The notes under the pieces were generated by a model. That model did no database searches. It was not told the DNA's origin and worked only from the letters and a program-made list of their open reading frames with translations. The position numbers and the translations under genes were made by a program. A DNA stretch of 42,792 nt from the NCBI GenBank assembly GCA_020073615.1, contig JAIQEX010000049.1, forward strand, positions 1 to 42,792. Direction: 5' to 3'. Numbering within the stretch: position 1 is the first letter of the stretch; each line of letters begins with the position of its first letter. Shown one piece after another: positions 11,676 through 18,596 of the stretch. The stretch is from Terriglobia bacterium. GTDB taxonomy: Bacteria; Acidobacteriota; Terriglobia; Bryobacterales; Bryobacteraceae.

Positions 11676-12087
11676 CCATGCTGCGCGCCGTGCCGGCCAC
11701 CGAGCGCATGGCGGCCGCGAGGTCGAAGCAGTTCAGGTCGGGCATCTTGATCTTGGCGATCTCTTCCACCTGCTGCTGCGTGATTTTTCCGACCTTGATC
11801 TTGTGCGGCTCGGCCGACCCCTTGGCCAGGCTCACGGCGCGCTTGATCAGCACCGGAACCGGCGGAGTCTTGGTGATGAAGGTGAACGAGCGATCGGAGA
11901 AAATGGTGATCACTACGGGGATGATCAATCCCTCCTGGTCCTTGCCCGAAGTCTTGGCGTTAAAGGCCTTGCAGAAATCCATGATGTTGACGCCCTGCGG
12001 GCCGAGCGCCGTGCCCACCGGCGGAGCCGGCGTGGCCTTCCCGGCCGGGATCTGTAGCTTCACCTGAGCGGTAACTTTTTTTGCCAT
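11641..12087 (-). CDS. rplK: 50S ribosomal protein L11
   Basis: 148 residues, a few more than the usual 141-142. It has the GTPase-associated-centre protein signature: [20 protein letters not shown] near the N-terminus with the conserved PPVG, and GTARSMGV near the end. The extra residues come from a 9-base tandem repeat at the 3' end (units GTGGACGTA, three near-identical copies) that encodes a repeating Val-Asp-Val tail [10 protein letters not shown]. It follows nusG by about 50 bases. No rplA follows. Confidence 0.96.
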   Translation of the reverse strand: MAKKVTAQVKLQIPAGKATPAPPVGTALGPQGVNIMDFCKAFNAKTSGKDQEGLIIPVVITIFSDRSFTFITKTPPVPVLIKRAVSLAKGSAEPHKIKVGKITQQQVEEIAKIKMPDLNCFDLAAAMRSVAGTARSMGVDVVDVMDVV

Positions 12088-12137
12088 CGTTCCAATCCTC
12101 TCGCGCGCGCCGGGCCGCCGCGCGGCCGGCTGGGGCG

Positions 12138-12851
12138 CTACACTTTTTCGACTTGCAGAAACTCCAGCTCCACGGGGGTGGCGCGGCCGAAAATCGTGAC
12201 CATCACGCGCAGCGTGCCGCGCTCGGTGTTGACTTCATCCACCTTGCCCGAAAAATTCGCGAAGGGGCCGTCGACGATGCGCACCGAATCGTTCTTCTCG
12301 AAGGTCGTCTTGGGGCGCGGCCGCTCCGCCGAGGACGCCTGGCGGTAGAGAATCTGGTTCACCTCGTCGGCGCTCAGCGGGACCGGCGAGTTGCCGCCCC
12401 CGACGAAGCCCGTGACGCGCGGCGTGTTCTTGATTTCATGCCACAGCGCGTCGTTCATTTCCATTTCCACCAGCACGTAGCCGGGATACACCATCCGCTT
12501 GCTGGTGACCTTTTTGCCGTTGCGCAGCTCCACCACTTCCTCGGTGGGGATCAGAATCTGGCCGATTTTATCGGCGAATCCGAATGCCTCCGAGCGGGTG
12601 CGCAGAGACTCCTGGACTTTATGCTCGAAGCCCGAATAGGTGTGGATGATGAACCACTTCTTGGGCGACGATTCGTCGTAACCGGCGGCGGCCGCTTCCC
12701 CGGATTCCGGGGCCGCGGCCTCGGCGGCGGGCACGGCGCTTTCCTCGATGGCATGCTCCTCGTCCGGCGTGTCCTCGGGGCCGCCGGCGGGTTCCGCCGC
12801 GTCTTCCGCGACGGACCGGTCGTCGAACTGATCGTTCTCTTCGCTTCCCAT
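12138..12851 (-). CDS. nusG: Transcription termination/antitermination protein NusG with acidic N-terminal extension
   Basis: 237 residues against about 175-185 for a typical NusG. The NGN domain starts at about residue 63 with [20 protein letters not shown] and includes [20 protein letters not shown]. The KOW domain follows ([19 protein letters not shown]). The first 62 residues are a Glu/Asp/Ala/Pro-rich, probably disordered leader. NusG binds the RNA polymerase clamp and links it to Rho or S10. It lies between secE and rplK, the standard order. Confidence 0.96.
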   Translation of the reverse strand: MGSEENDQFDDRSVAEDAAEPAGGPEDTPDEEHAIEESAVPAAEAAAPESGEAAAAGYDESSPKKWFIIHTYSGFEHKVQESLRTRSEAFGFADKIGQILIPTEEVVELRNGKKVTSKRMVYPGYVLVEMEMNDALWHEIKNTPRVTGFVGGGNSPVPLSADEVNQILYRQASSAERPRPKTTFEKNDSVRIVDGPFANFSGKVDEVNTERGTLRVMVTIFGRATPVELEFLQVEKV

Positions 12852-12858
12852 ATGGCGC

Positions 12859-13074
12859 CTACTTCGTGAAAAACCGCAGGACCCCGGTGATGCCTACCGT
12901 GAGGAAGTGATCCACTACCGCGAAGTATCCCGCGAAGGCAAACACGGCGAAAATCACCACCGCCGTGGTCCCCTCCACCTGCTTCCGGTTGGGCCAGGTC
13001 ACGCGGCGCATCTCGAGGCGCAGCTCGTTGAAATAGTCCTTGGTGCCCTGCAGCCAGTTCGTCACATCGGCCAT
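12859..13074 (-). CDS. secE: Preprotein translocase subunit SecE
   Basis: 71 residues, the short single-membrane-helix form. [20 protein letters not shown] is followed by the family motif [13 protein letters not shown] and one hydrophobic segment ([20 protein letters not shown]). I chose ATG at 13074 with GGAAGA upstream, rather than the longer frame. SecE stabilises SecY in the translocon. It is placed between tRNA-Trp and nusG as in many bacteria. Confidence 0.95.
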   Translation of the reverse strand: MADVTNWLQGTKDYFNELRLEMRRVTWPNRKQVEGTTAVVIFAVFAFAGYFAVVDHFLTVGITGVLRFFTK

Positions 13075-13114
13075 AAATCTTCCTTCACCTGCTCCCAATT
13101 GTATGCGGGATAGC

Positions 13115-13189
13115 TGGCAGGGGCGGAGGGATTCGAACCCCCACTCGCGGTTTTGGAGACCGCTGGTCTGCCGTTAAACCTACGCCCCT
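13115..13189 (-). tRNA. tRNA-Trp (anticodon CCA)
   Basis: Acceptor stem AGGGGCG pairs with CGCCCCT; the anticodon arm is GCGGT-CTCCAAA-ACCGC, giving anticodon CCA; the T arm contains GGTTCGAATCC. The 3' CCA is encoded. It lies upstream of secE, a common arrangement. Confidence 0.95.
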
Positions 13190-13226
13190 GGGTCGCACCC
13201 CGGCATTCCGGGGGCCATCCATCATT

Positions 13227-13379
13227 CTACTTGATTTCCTTGTGCGGCTGGTGCTTCCGGCAGTGGGGGCAGAACTTCTTCATCTCCAGGCGCTCGGTGG
13301 TGGTTTTCTTGTTCTTGGTCGACGAGTAGTTGCGGTTCTTGCACTCCGTGCACTGGAACGTGATGATGTCGCGAGGCAT
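13227..13379 (-). CDS. rpmG: 50S ribosomal protein L33, zinc type
   Basis: 50 residues: [20 protein letters not shown] then [19 protein letters not shown]. Two CxxC pairs (CTEC and CPHC) bind zinc, the C+ form. L33 sits near the E site of the 50S subunit. I chose ATG at 13379; the longer frame runs into the tRNA-Thr gene. It lies between tRNA-Thr and tRNA-Trp, where it is found in many genomes. Confidence 0.96.
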   Translation of the reverse strand: MPRDIITFQCTECKNRNYSSTKNKKTTTERLEMKKFCPHCRKHQPHKEIK

Positions 13380-13418
13380 GCTGGTCTCCTTAGCGATCCT
13401 GGTTAGAGGAGAAGAACG

Positions 13419-13442
13419 GGAGCCTCCCGACGGGGAGGCTCC
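13419..13442 (-). terminator. Perfect 10-bp hairpin between tRNA-Thr and rpmG
   Basis: GGAGCCTCCC and GGGAGGCTCC form a perfect stem with a four-base loop. No T-run follows on the minus strand (CGTTCTTCTCC), so it is more likely a processing or attenuation hairpin than a simple Rho-independent terminator. Confidence 0.45.
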
Positions 13443-13448
13443 AAACTC

Positions 13449-13524
<76 letters not shown>

Positions 13525-13541
13525 CCGGCACACACCAACTC

Positions 13542-13630
13542 TGGTGGACGGGGGAGGATTCGAACCTCCGTAGCTCGCAAGGAGCGACAGGTTTACAGCC
13601 TGTTGCCATTAACCGCTCGGCCACCCGTCC
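13542..13630 (-). tRNA. tRNA-Tyr (anticodon GTA)
   Basis: A class II tRNA with a long variable arm. Acceptor GGACGGG pairs with CCCGTCC; anticodon arm CAGG-CTGTAAA-CCTG gives GTA; T arm GGAGGTTCGAATCCTCC. The 3' CCA is encoded. It is the first gene of the Tyr-Thr-rpmG-Trp-secE-nusG-rplK row. Confidence 0.95.
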
Positions 13631-13690
13631 CAACTGTTCAGCCGCAAGGCTCCCTCACCAAAGCGAGACGCGCATTACGGGGAAACTATT

Positions 13691-13720
13691 AGCATACAAA
13701 GAGAACGGGTGGCTTGGCAA
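13691..13720 (-). promoter_or_regulatory. Possible sigma-70 promoter of the tRNA-Tyr/Thr-rpmG-secE row
   Basis: On the minus strand TTGCCA (13720-13715) and TATGCT (13696-13691) are 18 bases apart, about 60 bases before the tRNA-Tyr 5' end. Pattern match only. Confidence 0.35.
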
Positions 13721-13760
13721 CTGCGACTCGGTCCCGATTGCGAACGCGACGGTCTCCGTT

Positions 13761-14093
13761 TCATGCCGGGATCTCGACTTGCTCGACCAGCGTCGTCGGC
13801 TCCGGAATGGTTTCGCCATGGAGTCGCATGGCTTCCATGTGGAATCCAATTCCTTCGCGGATGAGTTGCCTCGTTTCTTCGAGCGTCGCGCCAGCGGCAA
13901 CACATCCGGGAAGGTCGGGAACGTGCGCGCTGTAGCCAGTATCGGTTTGTTCAAAGAACACGGTGTTCTGATTGTTTGGATCGGGTCGCTCCCGATCAAT
14001 GCCGGCGGTTCTCGCGGGCGGGAGCCCATCTCTTCCGCCCACCGCTGCCTCTACGCCGGCGTCGCGCCCGCGCAACATGGTCCGATACAGCAA
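13761..14093 (-). CDS. HicB-like antitoxin domain protein, no toxin partner visible
   Basis: The open frame from a TTG at 14093 gives 110 residues, but only the last 66 or so look like protein: FFEQTDTGYSAHVPDLPGCV followed by AAGATLEETRQLIREGIGFH, EAMRLHGETIPEP. This is the HicB partial RNase H-like fold, which in HicAB systems neutralises the RNA-cleaving HicA toxin. The first 44 residues show no similarity I recognise. A GTG at 13961 would give a 66-residue protein close to the compact HicB form, but it starts in the first beta strand, so the true start may be lost. No HicA-like frame lies within the next genes on either side. It could be a free-standing HicB-like regulator or a remnant. 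Confidence 0.65.
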   Translation of the reverse strand: MLYRTMLRGRDAGVEAAVGGRDGLPPARTAGIDRERPDPNNQNTVFFEQTDTGYSAHVPDLPGCVAAGATLEETRQLIREGIGFHMEAMRLHGETIPEPTTLVEQVEIPA

Positions 14094-14294
14094 TCACGGC
14101 ATCCTGCCGCGTGCGGTTGCTCGCTTGGGCAGGTGCTTCCGCGCCGTGCCGGCGGGCTTCTTGGCGGACTTCTTGACAGCCGCGGCCGTCCCAACGCCGC
14201 CGTCCGGCGACCAGTCGTGTTCCGCCGGATTGTGCTTCCCGTGCGCCAGATCGCGCAGGTGTTTTTTGAAATCCTTTTCATCCATGTCAGTCAT
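14094..14294 (-). CDS. Small charged protein of unknown function
   Basis: About 66 residues from ATG at 14294 (MTDMDEKDFKKHLRDLAHGK), or 63 from ATG at 14285. The first choice overlaps the stop of the upstream gene by eight bases, suggesting coupling; the second starts one base after it. The N-terminal part is acidic-basic with HKGH/HNPAEHDWSP-like residues; the C-terminal third is Lys/Arg/Ala-rich (VKKSAKKPAGTARKHLPKR), like nucleic-acid-binding tails. No signal peptide or membrane helix. I do not recognise a family. Confidence 0.6.
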   Translation of the reverse strand: MTDMDEKDFKKHLRDLAHGKHNPAEHDWSPDGGVGTAAAVKKSAKKPAGTARKHLPKRATARGRMP

Positions 14295-14583
14295 GTCCGT
14301 GATGCTTCTTATGCCGGTCGTACAACGCACCCGCCCCCGCACCGGCGGCCGCTCCGATGGCAGCGCCTTTCCCACCGCCTGCCAGGGCGCCGATCGCGGC
14401 CCCTCCGGCGGCGCCGATGCCCACCCGCTTGGCCGTTTTCATATGACGACGGTGCGCGATGTACCGGCGACTGTGGTGCACGTGCCGATGATGAATCCGA
14501 TGCTGTACCACCGCGGAGCCGGGAACCGGGGTGCCGAGTAGCAGCCCTATGGAGATGACGCCGCTCAAAAAGAACTTCTTCAT
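14287..14583 (-). CDS. Exported His-rich glycine-zipper protein
   Basis: 98 residues from ATG at 14583: MKKFFLSGVISIGLLLGTPV is a clear signal peptide, cleaved near GSA-VV. A His/Arg-rich stretch follows (HRIHHRHVHHSRRYIAHRRH), then a glycine zipper (GAAGGAAIGALAGGGKGAAI continuing to GAGAGAL) and a His/Lys-rich tail ending HKKHHGHD. Glycine zippers insert in or pack against membranes. The histidines could bind metal. The zipper closely resembles that of the lipoprotein at 39552-40433. It overlaps the next small gene, implying co-expression. The longer upstream frame has no signal peptide at its start and is not used. Confidence 0.75.
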   Translation of the reverse strand: MKKFFLSGVISIGLLLGTPVPGSAVVQHRIHHRHVHHSRRYIAHRRHMKTAKRVGIGAAGGAAIGALAGGGKGAAIGAAAGAGAGALYDRHKKHHGHD

Positions 14584-14766
14584 ACACTCACCCTCGCAAA
14601 GAGGATGTGCACGATTACGGCCAACGCACAAAAGGCCACTACCGCCCGCTGCCTGATTTTTGGGACATTTTGCGCAAATCGGCCCCCCGAACTCGCTGAT
14701 TCTAAACATCGAAGCTTCGATCTTTTGCGCATTTTGGCCGAGACCGCTGGCGCAGGTGGTTTTCGC

Positions 14767-14945
14767 CTACAGTTCCTCGTAGCGTTGCTGTCGAAACGTC
14801 TCGTTCACCCAGCCGTATACCTCCTCCCGGTTCCGCCCTTCGAACCGGACCTCAACTGCACTCCAAAAACACCTGGATCTGTTCCAGGCTCAACTTCTCC
14901 GATGCTTGCACGCTGATGATCAACTCCCAGCATGCCGGATCGCTC
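14767..14945 (-). pseudogene. Decayed transposase/integrase N-terminal fragment
   Basis: On the minus strand one frame reads ELIISVQASEKLSLEQIQVF then LECS and stops; shifting by one base continues EVRFEGRNREEVYGWVNETF then RQQRYEEL and stop. Together these match the helix-turn-helix leader region found at the N-terminus of rve-type integrase/transposase proteins common in Acidobacteriota, as far as I recall. A frameshift at about 14851 and the absence of any catalytic core show it is dead. Family assignment is from memory of motif style. Confidence 0.55.
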
Positions 14946-15003
14946 CTCCAGGCTCATCTTGAATGAGAAACGCTCCTCAACTCCAGGCTCATCTTGTATG
15001 AGA
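14946..15003. repeat. Pair of 23-base direct repeats with internal inverted repeat
   Basis: Copies at 14946-14968 and 14981-15003, 35 bases apart, one mismatch (A/T). Each contains CTCAT-CTTGA-ATGAG or CTCAT-CTTGT-ATGAG, a small hairpin. A weaker third copy (TTCCAGGCTCAACTTCTCC) lies at about 14882-14900 inside the pseudogene. Confidence 0.7.
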
Positions 15004-15076
15004 CAAGACTCGCGGTTGCCATCGGCTGCGCCAGCGATTAAGATCTCTATGTCCCCTAGATCTGGAGGTCTTAGAC

Positions 15077-18000
15077 ATGATCCGAAGAACTGTGTTCGCC
15101 CTGGTTGCCTTGCTTCTGCCCGCGCTCGCGCAAGCCCAGGTGAAGCTGCTCCGCCATCCCGACTATTCCAGGGGCAGAGTCGTCTTCAGCTACCTGGGCG
15201 ACATCTGGATCGCCAATGAGAATGGCTCCGCGGTCGAGCGTCTCACCGACAACAAGGCGCGCGACCAGTTCCCGCGCTTCTCGCCCGACGGGCAGTGGAT
15301 CGCGTTCTCCTCCAATCGCGAGGGCAATTACGACGTCTTCGCGATGCCGGTGGCGGGCGGCAAGCCCCGGCAGCTCACCTTCCACAGCGCCAATGACGAC
15401 GTGGTGGGCTGGTCGCCGGACGGAAAGTGGATACTGTTCACCTCGTCGCGCGGCAATGGCGTATTCCCCGGCGTCGCCACCCTGTGGCAGGTCTCCCCGG
15501 AAGGCGGCATGGAGCAGCCCGTCCCCACCGATTGGGGTTCGTGGGCCAGCTATTCCCCCGACGGCGGCAAGCTCGCTTTCACGCGCCATCCCGGCAACTG
15601 GTCGCGCAAGCACTACCGCGGCAGCTTCGCAGCCGACGTCTGGCTGATGGATGTGGCGTCGAAAAAATTCACCAAGGTCATCGACGACGACTACAAGGGC
15701 AACCGCCTGTGGCCGATGTACGGGCCGGCGGGCGAGATCTACTTCGTCTCCAACGAACTGGCCAACGAGAAGAACATCAAGTTCGGCGGCCCCGAGGTCA
15801 TGAAGAGCGCCAATAACATCTGGAAGGTCTCCGACAAGGGCGGCAAGGCCACGCAAGTGACCCGCCACGCCGACGGCAACCTCTTCTTCCCCAGCATTTC
15901 GGCGGACCGCAAGACCATCGTCTACGAGGACAACTTCGGCATCTGGAAGCTGGATACCGCCAGCGGCAAGAGCACCGAGATCCGCATCGATATCAAGAGC
16001 GACTCCAAGGAGAACGATACCGAGCTGGTGACTCTCACCGAGGCCGAAGGGTTCAGCCTGTCGCCCACCAACAAGCGCGCGGCCATCGCCGCCCACGGCG
16101 AGATCTTCACCATCGCCACCGATCGCGGCGAGCCGCAGCGCGTCACCGAGACGCCGTGGCGCGAGCAGGACCCACGCTGGTCGCCCAATGGCAAGGCGGT
16201 CGCCTTCGTTTCCGACCGCACGGGGCGCCAGGAAATCTACCTCTCCGACGAGCTCGGCAAGAACGTCAAGAAGCTCAGCGACGTCGATTGCGACAAGTCG
16301 GCGATCGTCTGGGCGCCGGACTCCAAGTCTCTGCTGTATGCCGGTTCGGACCACAAGCTGCGGCAGGTGGAGGTTGACACCGGCACGACCGACGTCCTGG
16401 TTTCGAGCGACGTCTCGGGCATCGAGGGCCCGCAGTTTTCGCCCGACGGCAAGTGGATCTCCTACGGCAAGCAGGACAAGCTGCTGCGATCCAGCGTGTA
16501 TCTCATGGAGCTCGCCACCCGCCAGGAGCACAAGATCGGCGGCGACGAGTTTTTGCTTTCGCGCGGCGCGCGGTGGACGCCGGACGGCAAGAAACTGGTG
16601 TTCCTGGGCGGCTACGGCGCGCCCGGCATGTCCTCTTTGAACCGCACCACGCTGGGCCTGTTCAACGTGGCGTTCACTCCCGCGGATAAGGACCCGAGCT
16701 CCACCGGCGACCTCGACACCGAAGCGCAGGCCGAAGCCGCGGCCGCGGAAACGGCGGCGGCGGGGCGCGGCGGCCGGGGAGCGGGCGCGCCGGCGGCCCC
16801 GGCCAACGTCCAGGTCAAGATCGTATGGGACGGCCTGAACCGGCGCATCAAGAGTTTCCCCGCGGCCGGATCGGTCTCCCTGGTGGTTCCGTCACCCGAT
16901 AGCCGTACCTACCTCATCATGGCCACGCCCACCGCGGGCGGCGGCGGCGACACCGGCGGCGCGGCGGGCGGCGGCATGTACACCATCGCCGAAGACGGCA
17001 CACATCTGACGCACCTCAACACCACGCCGGCCGACGCCACGGCGGGCGGGCGCGGGCGCGGCGGGCGCGGCGGCGGCTTCGGAGGCGGCGAGCCGCAATG
17101 GGCGCGCGACGGGCGCAGCATTTACTTTATGTCGGGCGGCGGCCTCTATACCCTGGCTATCGCCCCGCCGCCTGCCGCAGATGGTACGGCGGCCCCGGCT
17201 ACCGGCGGCGCCGGACGCGGCGGACGCGGCGCGGCGGCGGCCCCGGCTCCGGCGGCTTCCACCACCACCGCCGGCCCTTCGCCGCGGCGCATCAACTTCA
17301 CCGTGCGCATGGAAATCGATCTCGCCCAGGAGCGCAAGCAGGTCTTCGAAGAGGCCTGGCGCACCATGAAGAACCGCTTCTACGACCCCGCCATGCACGG
17401 CGTCAACTGGGCCGCGGCCAAGGACACCTACGAGCCGCTGCTGGGCCACGTCGCCGATGTCGACGAGCTCCACAACGTCATCATGGAGATGATCGGCGAA
17501 ATGAACGCTTCGCATACCGGCATTTCGGGCGGCGGCGTCATCCCCGGACAGCCGCAGCCCGCCGAGCGCGTGCAGACGCGCTACCCCGGCTTCGAGCTGG
17601 AGCCCGACGCCTCCGGCTATTACAAGGTCTCGTACATCTACCGCAAGGGGCCGGCCGACCACGAGTACCTGAAGATCGCCGCCGGCAACTATATCCTGGC
17701 GGTCAACGACAAGGAGCTGAAGACCAGAGACAACTACTGGAAGCTCTTCAACATTCTTCCCGGCCGGAAATTCGAGTTCCTGGTGAATTCCAAACCGGCC
17801 GCCGACGGCGCCTGGACGGTGAGCATCGAGCCCCTGACCGCCGCGGCCAAGACCAACCTGGACTACGACCTGTGGGTCCAGGGCCGCAAGGAGATGGTGG
17901 ACAAGCTCTCCGGCGGCCAGATCGGCTACCTGCACATACGGGCCATGGATGCGCCTTCGTTCGAGAAGTTCCAGCGCGACCTGCTGGAGAACCTGGACAA

Positions 18001-18466
18001 GAAGGCGCTGATCATCGACGAACGGTTCAACGGCGGAGGCGGCATCGACCAGGAGCTGCTCGAAATCCTCAACCAGCGCAAACAGTACGAGTCGTACCGC
18101 ACCCGCGAGTCGGTCGTGGTGCCGCGCCCCTTCCAGGCCTTTTATGGCCCCATGACGGTCTTACAGAACGAACGCTCCGCCAGCAACGCCGAGATGTTTC
18201 CGGCGGGCTTCCGCGCACTCGGCCTGGGCAAGGTGATTGGCGTGCCGACGTCCGGCCAGGTGATCGGCACCGGTTCTTACACGCTGCTCGACGGCTCCGC
18301 GCTGCGCACCCCCGGCGTGGGCGTCTACGGGCCCAAGGGCGAAAACCTGGAGAATTTCGGCGTGCCGCCCGACGTGTGGGTGGACAACGGCCCGGCCGAC
18401 TTCCTGGAGCATCGCGACCGGCAGATCGAGAAGGCGGTGGAAGTGCTGAAAGGGGAAATCAAGTAA
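15077..18466 (+). CDS. Secreted tricorn-type S41 protease with beta-propeller domains
   Basis: 1129 residues. A signal peptide (MIRRTVFALVALLLPALAQA) sends it to the periplasm or outside. WD40-like PD40 propeller repeats follow from about residue 25 (LTDNKARDQFPRFSPDGQWI, FSPDGKWISYGK and others) to about 740. A PDZ-like domain lies near 840-920, and the S41 protease core at about 920-1120. Catalytic candidates by comparison with tricorn: His813 in NASHTGIS, Ser1036 in SASNAEMF and Glu1092 in LENFGVPPD. Tricorn-family enzymes degrade peptides, here probably extracellular ones for nutrition. Three to four Gly/Arg/Ala-rich inserts break the second propeller (AAAGRGGRGAGAPAAPA, AGGRGRGGRGGGFGGG, GAGRGGRGAAAAPAPAA). 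GGAGGT stands eight bases before the ATG. Single gene, convergent with the next. Confidence 0.92.
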   Translation: MIRRTVFALVALLLPALAQAQVKLLRHPDYSRGRVVFSYLGDIWIANENGSAVERLTDNKARDQFPRFSPDGQWIAFSSNREGNYDVFAMPVAGGKPRQLTFHSANDDVVGWSPDGKWILFTSSRGNGVFPGVATLWQVSPEGGMEQPVPTDWGSWASYSPDGGKLAFTRHPGNWSRKHYRGSFAADVWLMDVASKKFTKVIDDDYKGNRLWPMYGPAGEIYFVSNELANEKNIKFGGPEVMKSANNIWKVSDKGGKATQVTRHADGNLFFPSISADRKTIVYEDNFGIWKLDTASGKSTEIRIDIKSDSKENDTELVTLTEAEGFSLSPTNKRAAIAAHGEIFTIATDRGEPQRVTETPWREQDPRWSPNGKAVAFVSDRTGRQEIYLSDELGKNVKKLSDVDCDKSAIVWAPDSKSLLYAGSDHKLRQVEVDTGTTDVLVSSDVSGIEGPQFSPDGKWISYGKQDKLLRSSVYLMELATRQEHKIGGDEFLLSRGARWTPDGKKLVFLGGYGAPGMSSLNRTTLGLFNVAFTPADKDPSSTGDLDTEAQAEAAAAETAAAGRGGRGAGAPAAPANVQVKIVWDGLNRRIKSFPAAGSVSLVVPSPDSRTYLIMATPTAGGGGDTGGAAGGGMYTIAEDGTHLTHLNTTPADATAGGRGRGGRGGGFGGGEPQWARDGRSIYFMSGGGLYTLAIAPPPAADGTAAPATGGAGRGGRGAAAAPAPAASTTTAGPSPRRINFTVRMEIDLAQERKQVFEEAWRTMKNRFYDPAMHGVNWAAAKDTYEPLLGHVADVDELHNVIMEMIGEMNASHTGISGGGVIPGQPQPAERVQTRYPGFELEPDASGYYKVSYIYRKGPADHEYLKIAAGNYILAVNDKELKTRDNYWKLFNILPGRKFEFLVNSKPAADGAWTVSIEPLTAAAKTNLDYDLWVQGRKEMVDKLSGGQIGYLHIRAMDAPSFEKFQRDLLENLDKKALIIDERFNGGGGIDQELLEILNQRKQYESYRTRESVVVPRPFQAFYGPMTVLQNERSASNAEMFPAGFRALGLGKVIGVPTSGQVIGTGSYTLLDGSALRTPGVGVYGPKGENLENFGVPPDVWVDNGPADFLEHRDRQIEKAVEVLKGEIK

Positions 18467-18590
18467 AGCAGGGGCCGGGGGCCAGGGGCCAGGGGCCGGG
18501 GGCCAGGGGAAGGAAGCTCGCTTCGCTCGCGGTTTTGTCAGAATGATGCGAGCGGAGCGAGCCGCCTTTCCCCGGCCCATGGCCCCTGCT
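18467..18590. repeat. Dispersed GGGGCC-type repeat, copy 3 (between convergent genes; terminator-like)
   Basis: Ends AGCAGGGGCC (18467-18476) and GGCCCCTGCT (18581-18590) are perfect 10-base inverted repeats. Inside, GCTCGCTTCGCTCGC (18516-18530) pairs with GCGAGCGGAGCGAGC (18548-18562) with one mismatch. Between them the left arm carries five GGGGCCA/GGGGGCC units. It fills the gap between the stop codons of two convergent genes and could end transcription from both sides, though it lacks a T-run. Confidence 0.8.
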
Positions 18591-18596
18591 TTTCAG

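Larger units (their letters stand above)
14584..15076. other. 493-base stretch without intact gene
   Basis: Contains the decayed transposase fragment (14767-14945) and, next to it, two near-identical 23-base direct repeats at 14946-14968 and 14981-15003. The last bases hold the ribosome-binding site GGAGGT of the protease gene at 15077. Bases 14584-14766 show nothing I can support. Confidence 0.6.

Noticed and set aside
14946-15003. Direct repeats as a possible CRISPR array
   Set aside because: Only two good copies, with a 12-base gap, no leader and no cas gene.
15071-16531. 486-codon minus-strand open frame
   Set aside because: Antisense shadow of the tricorn-like protease gene.
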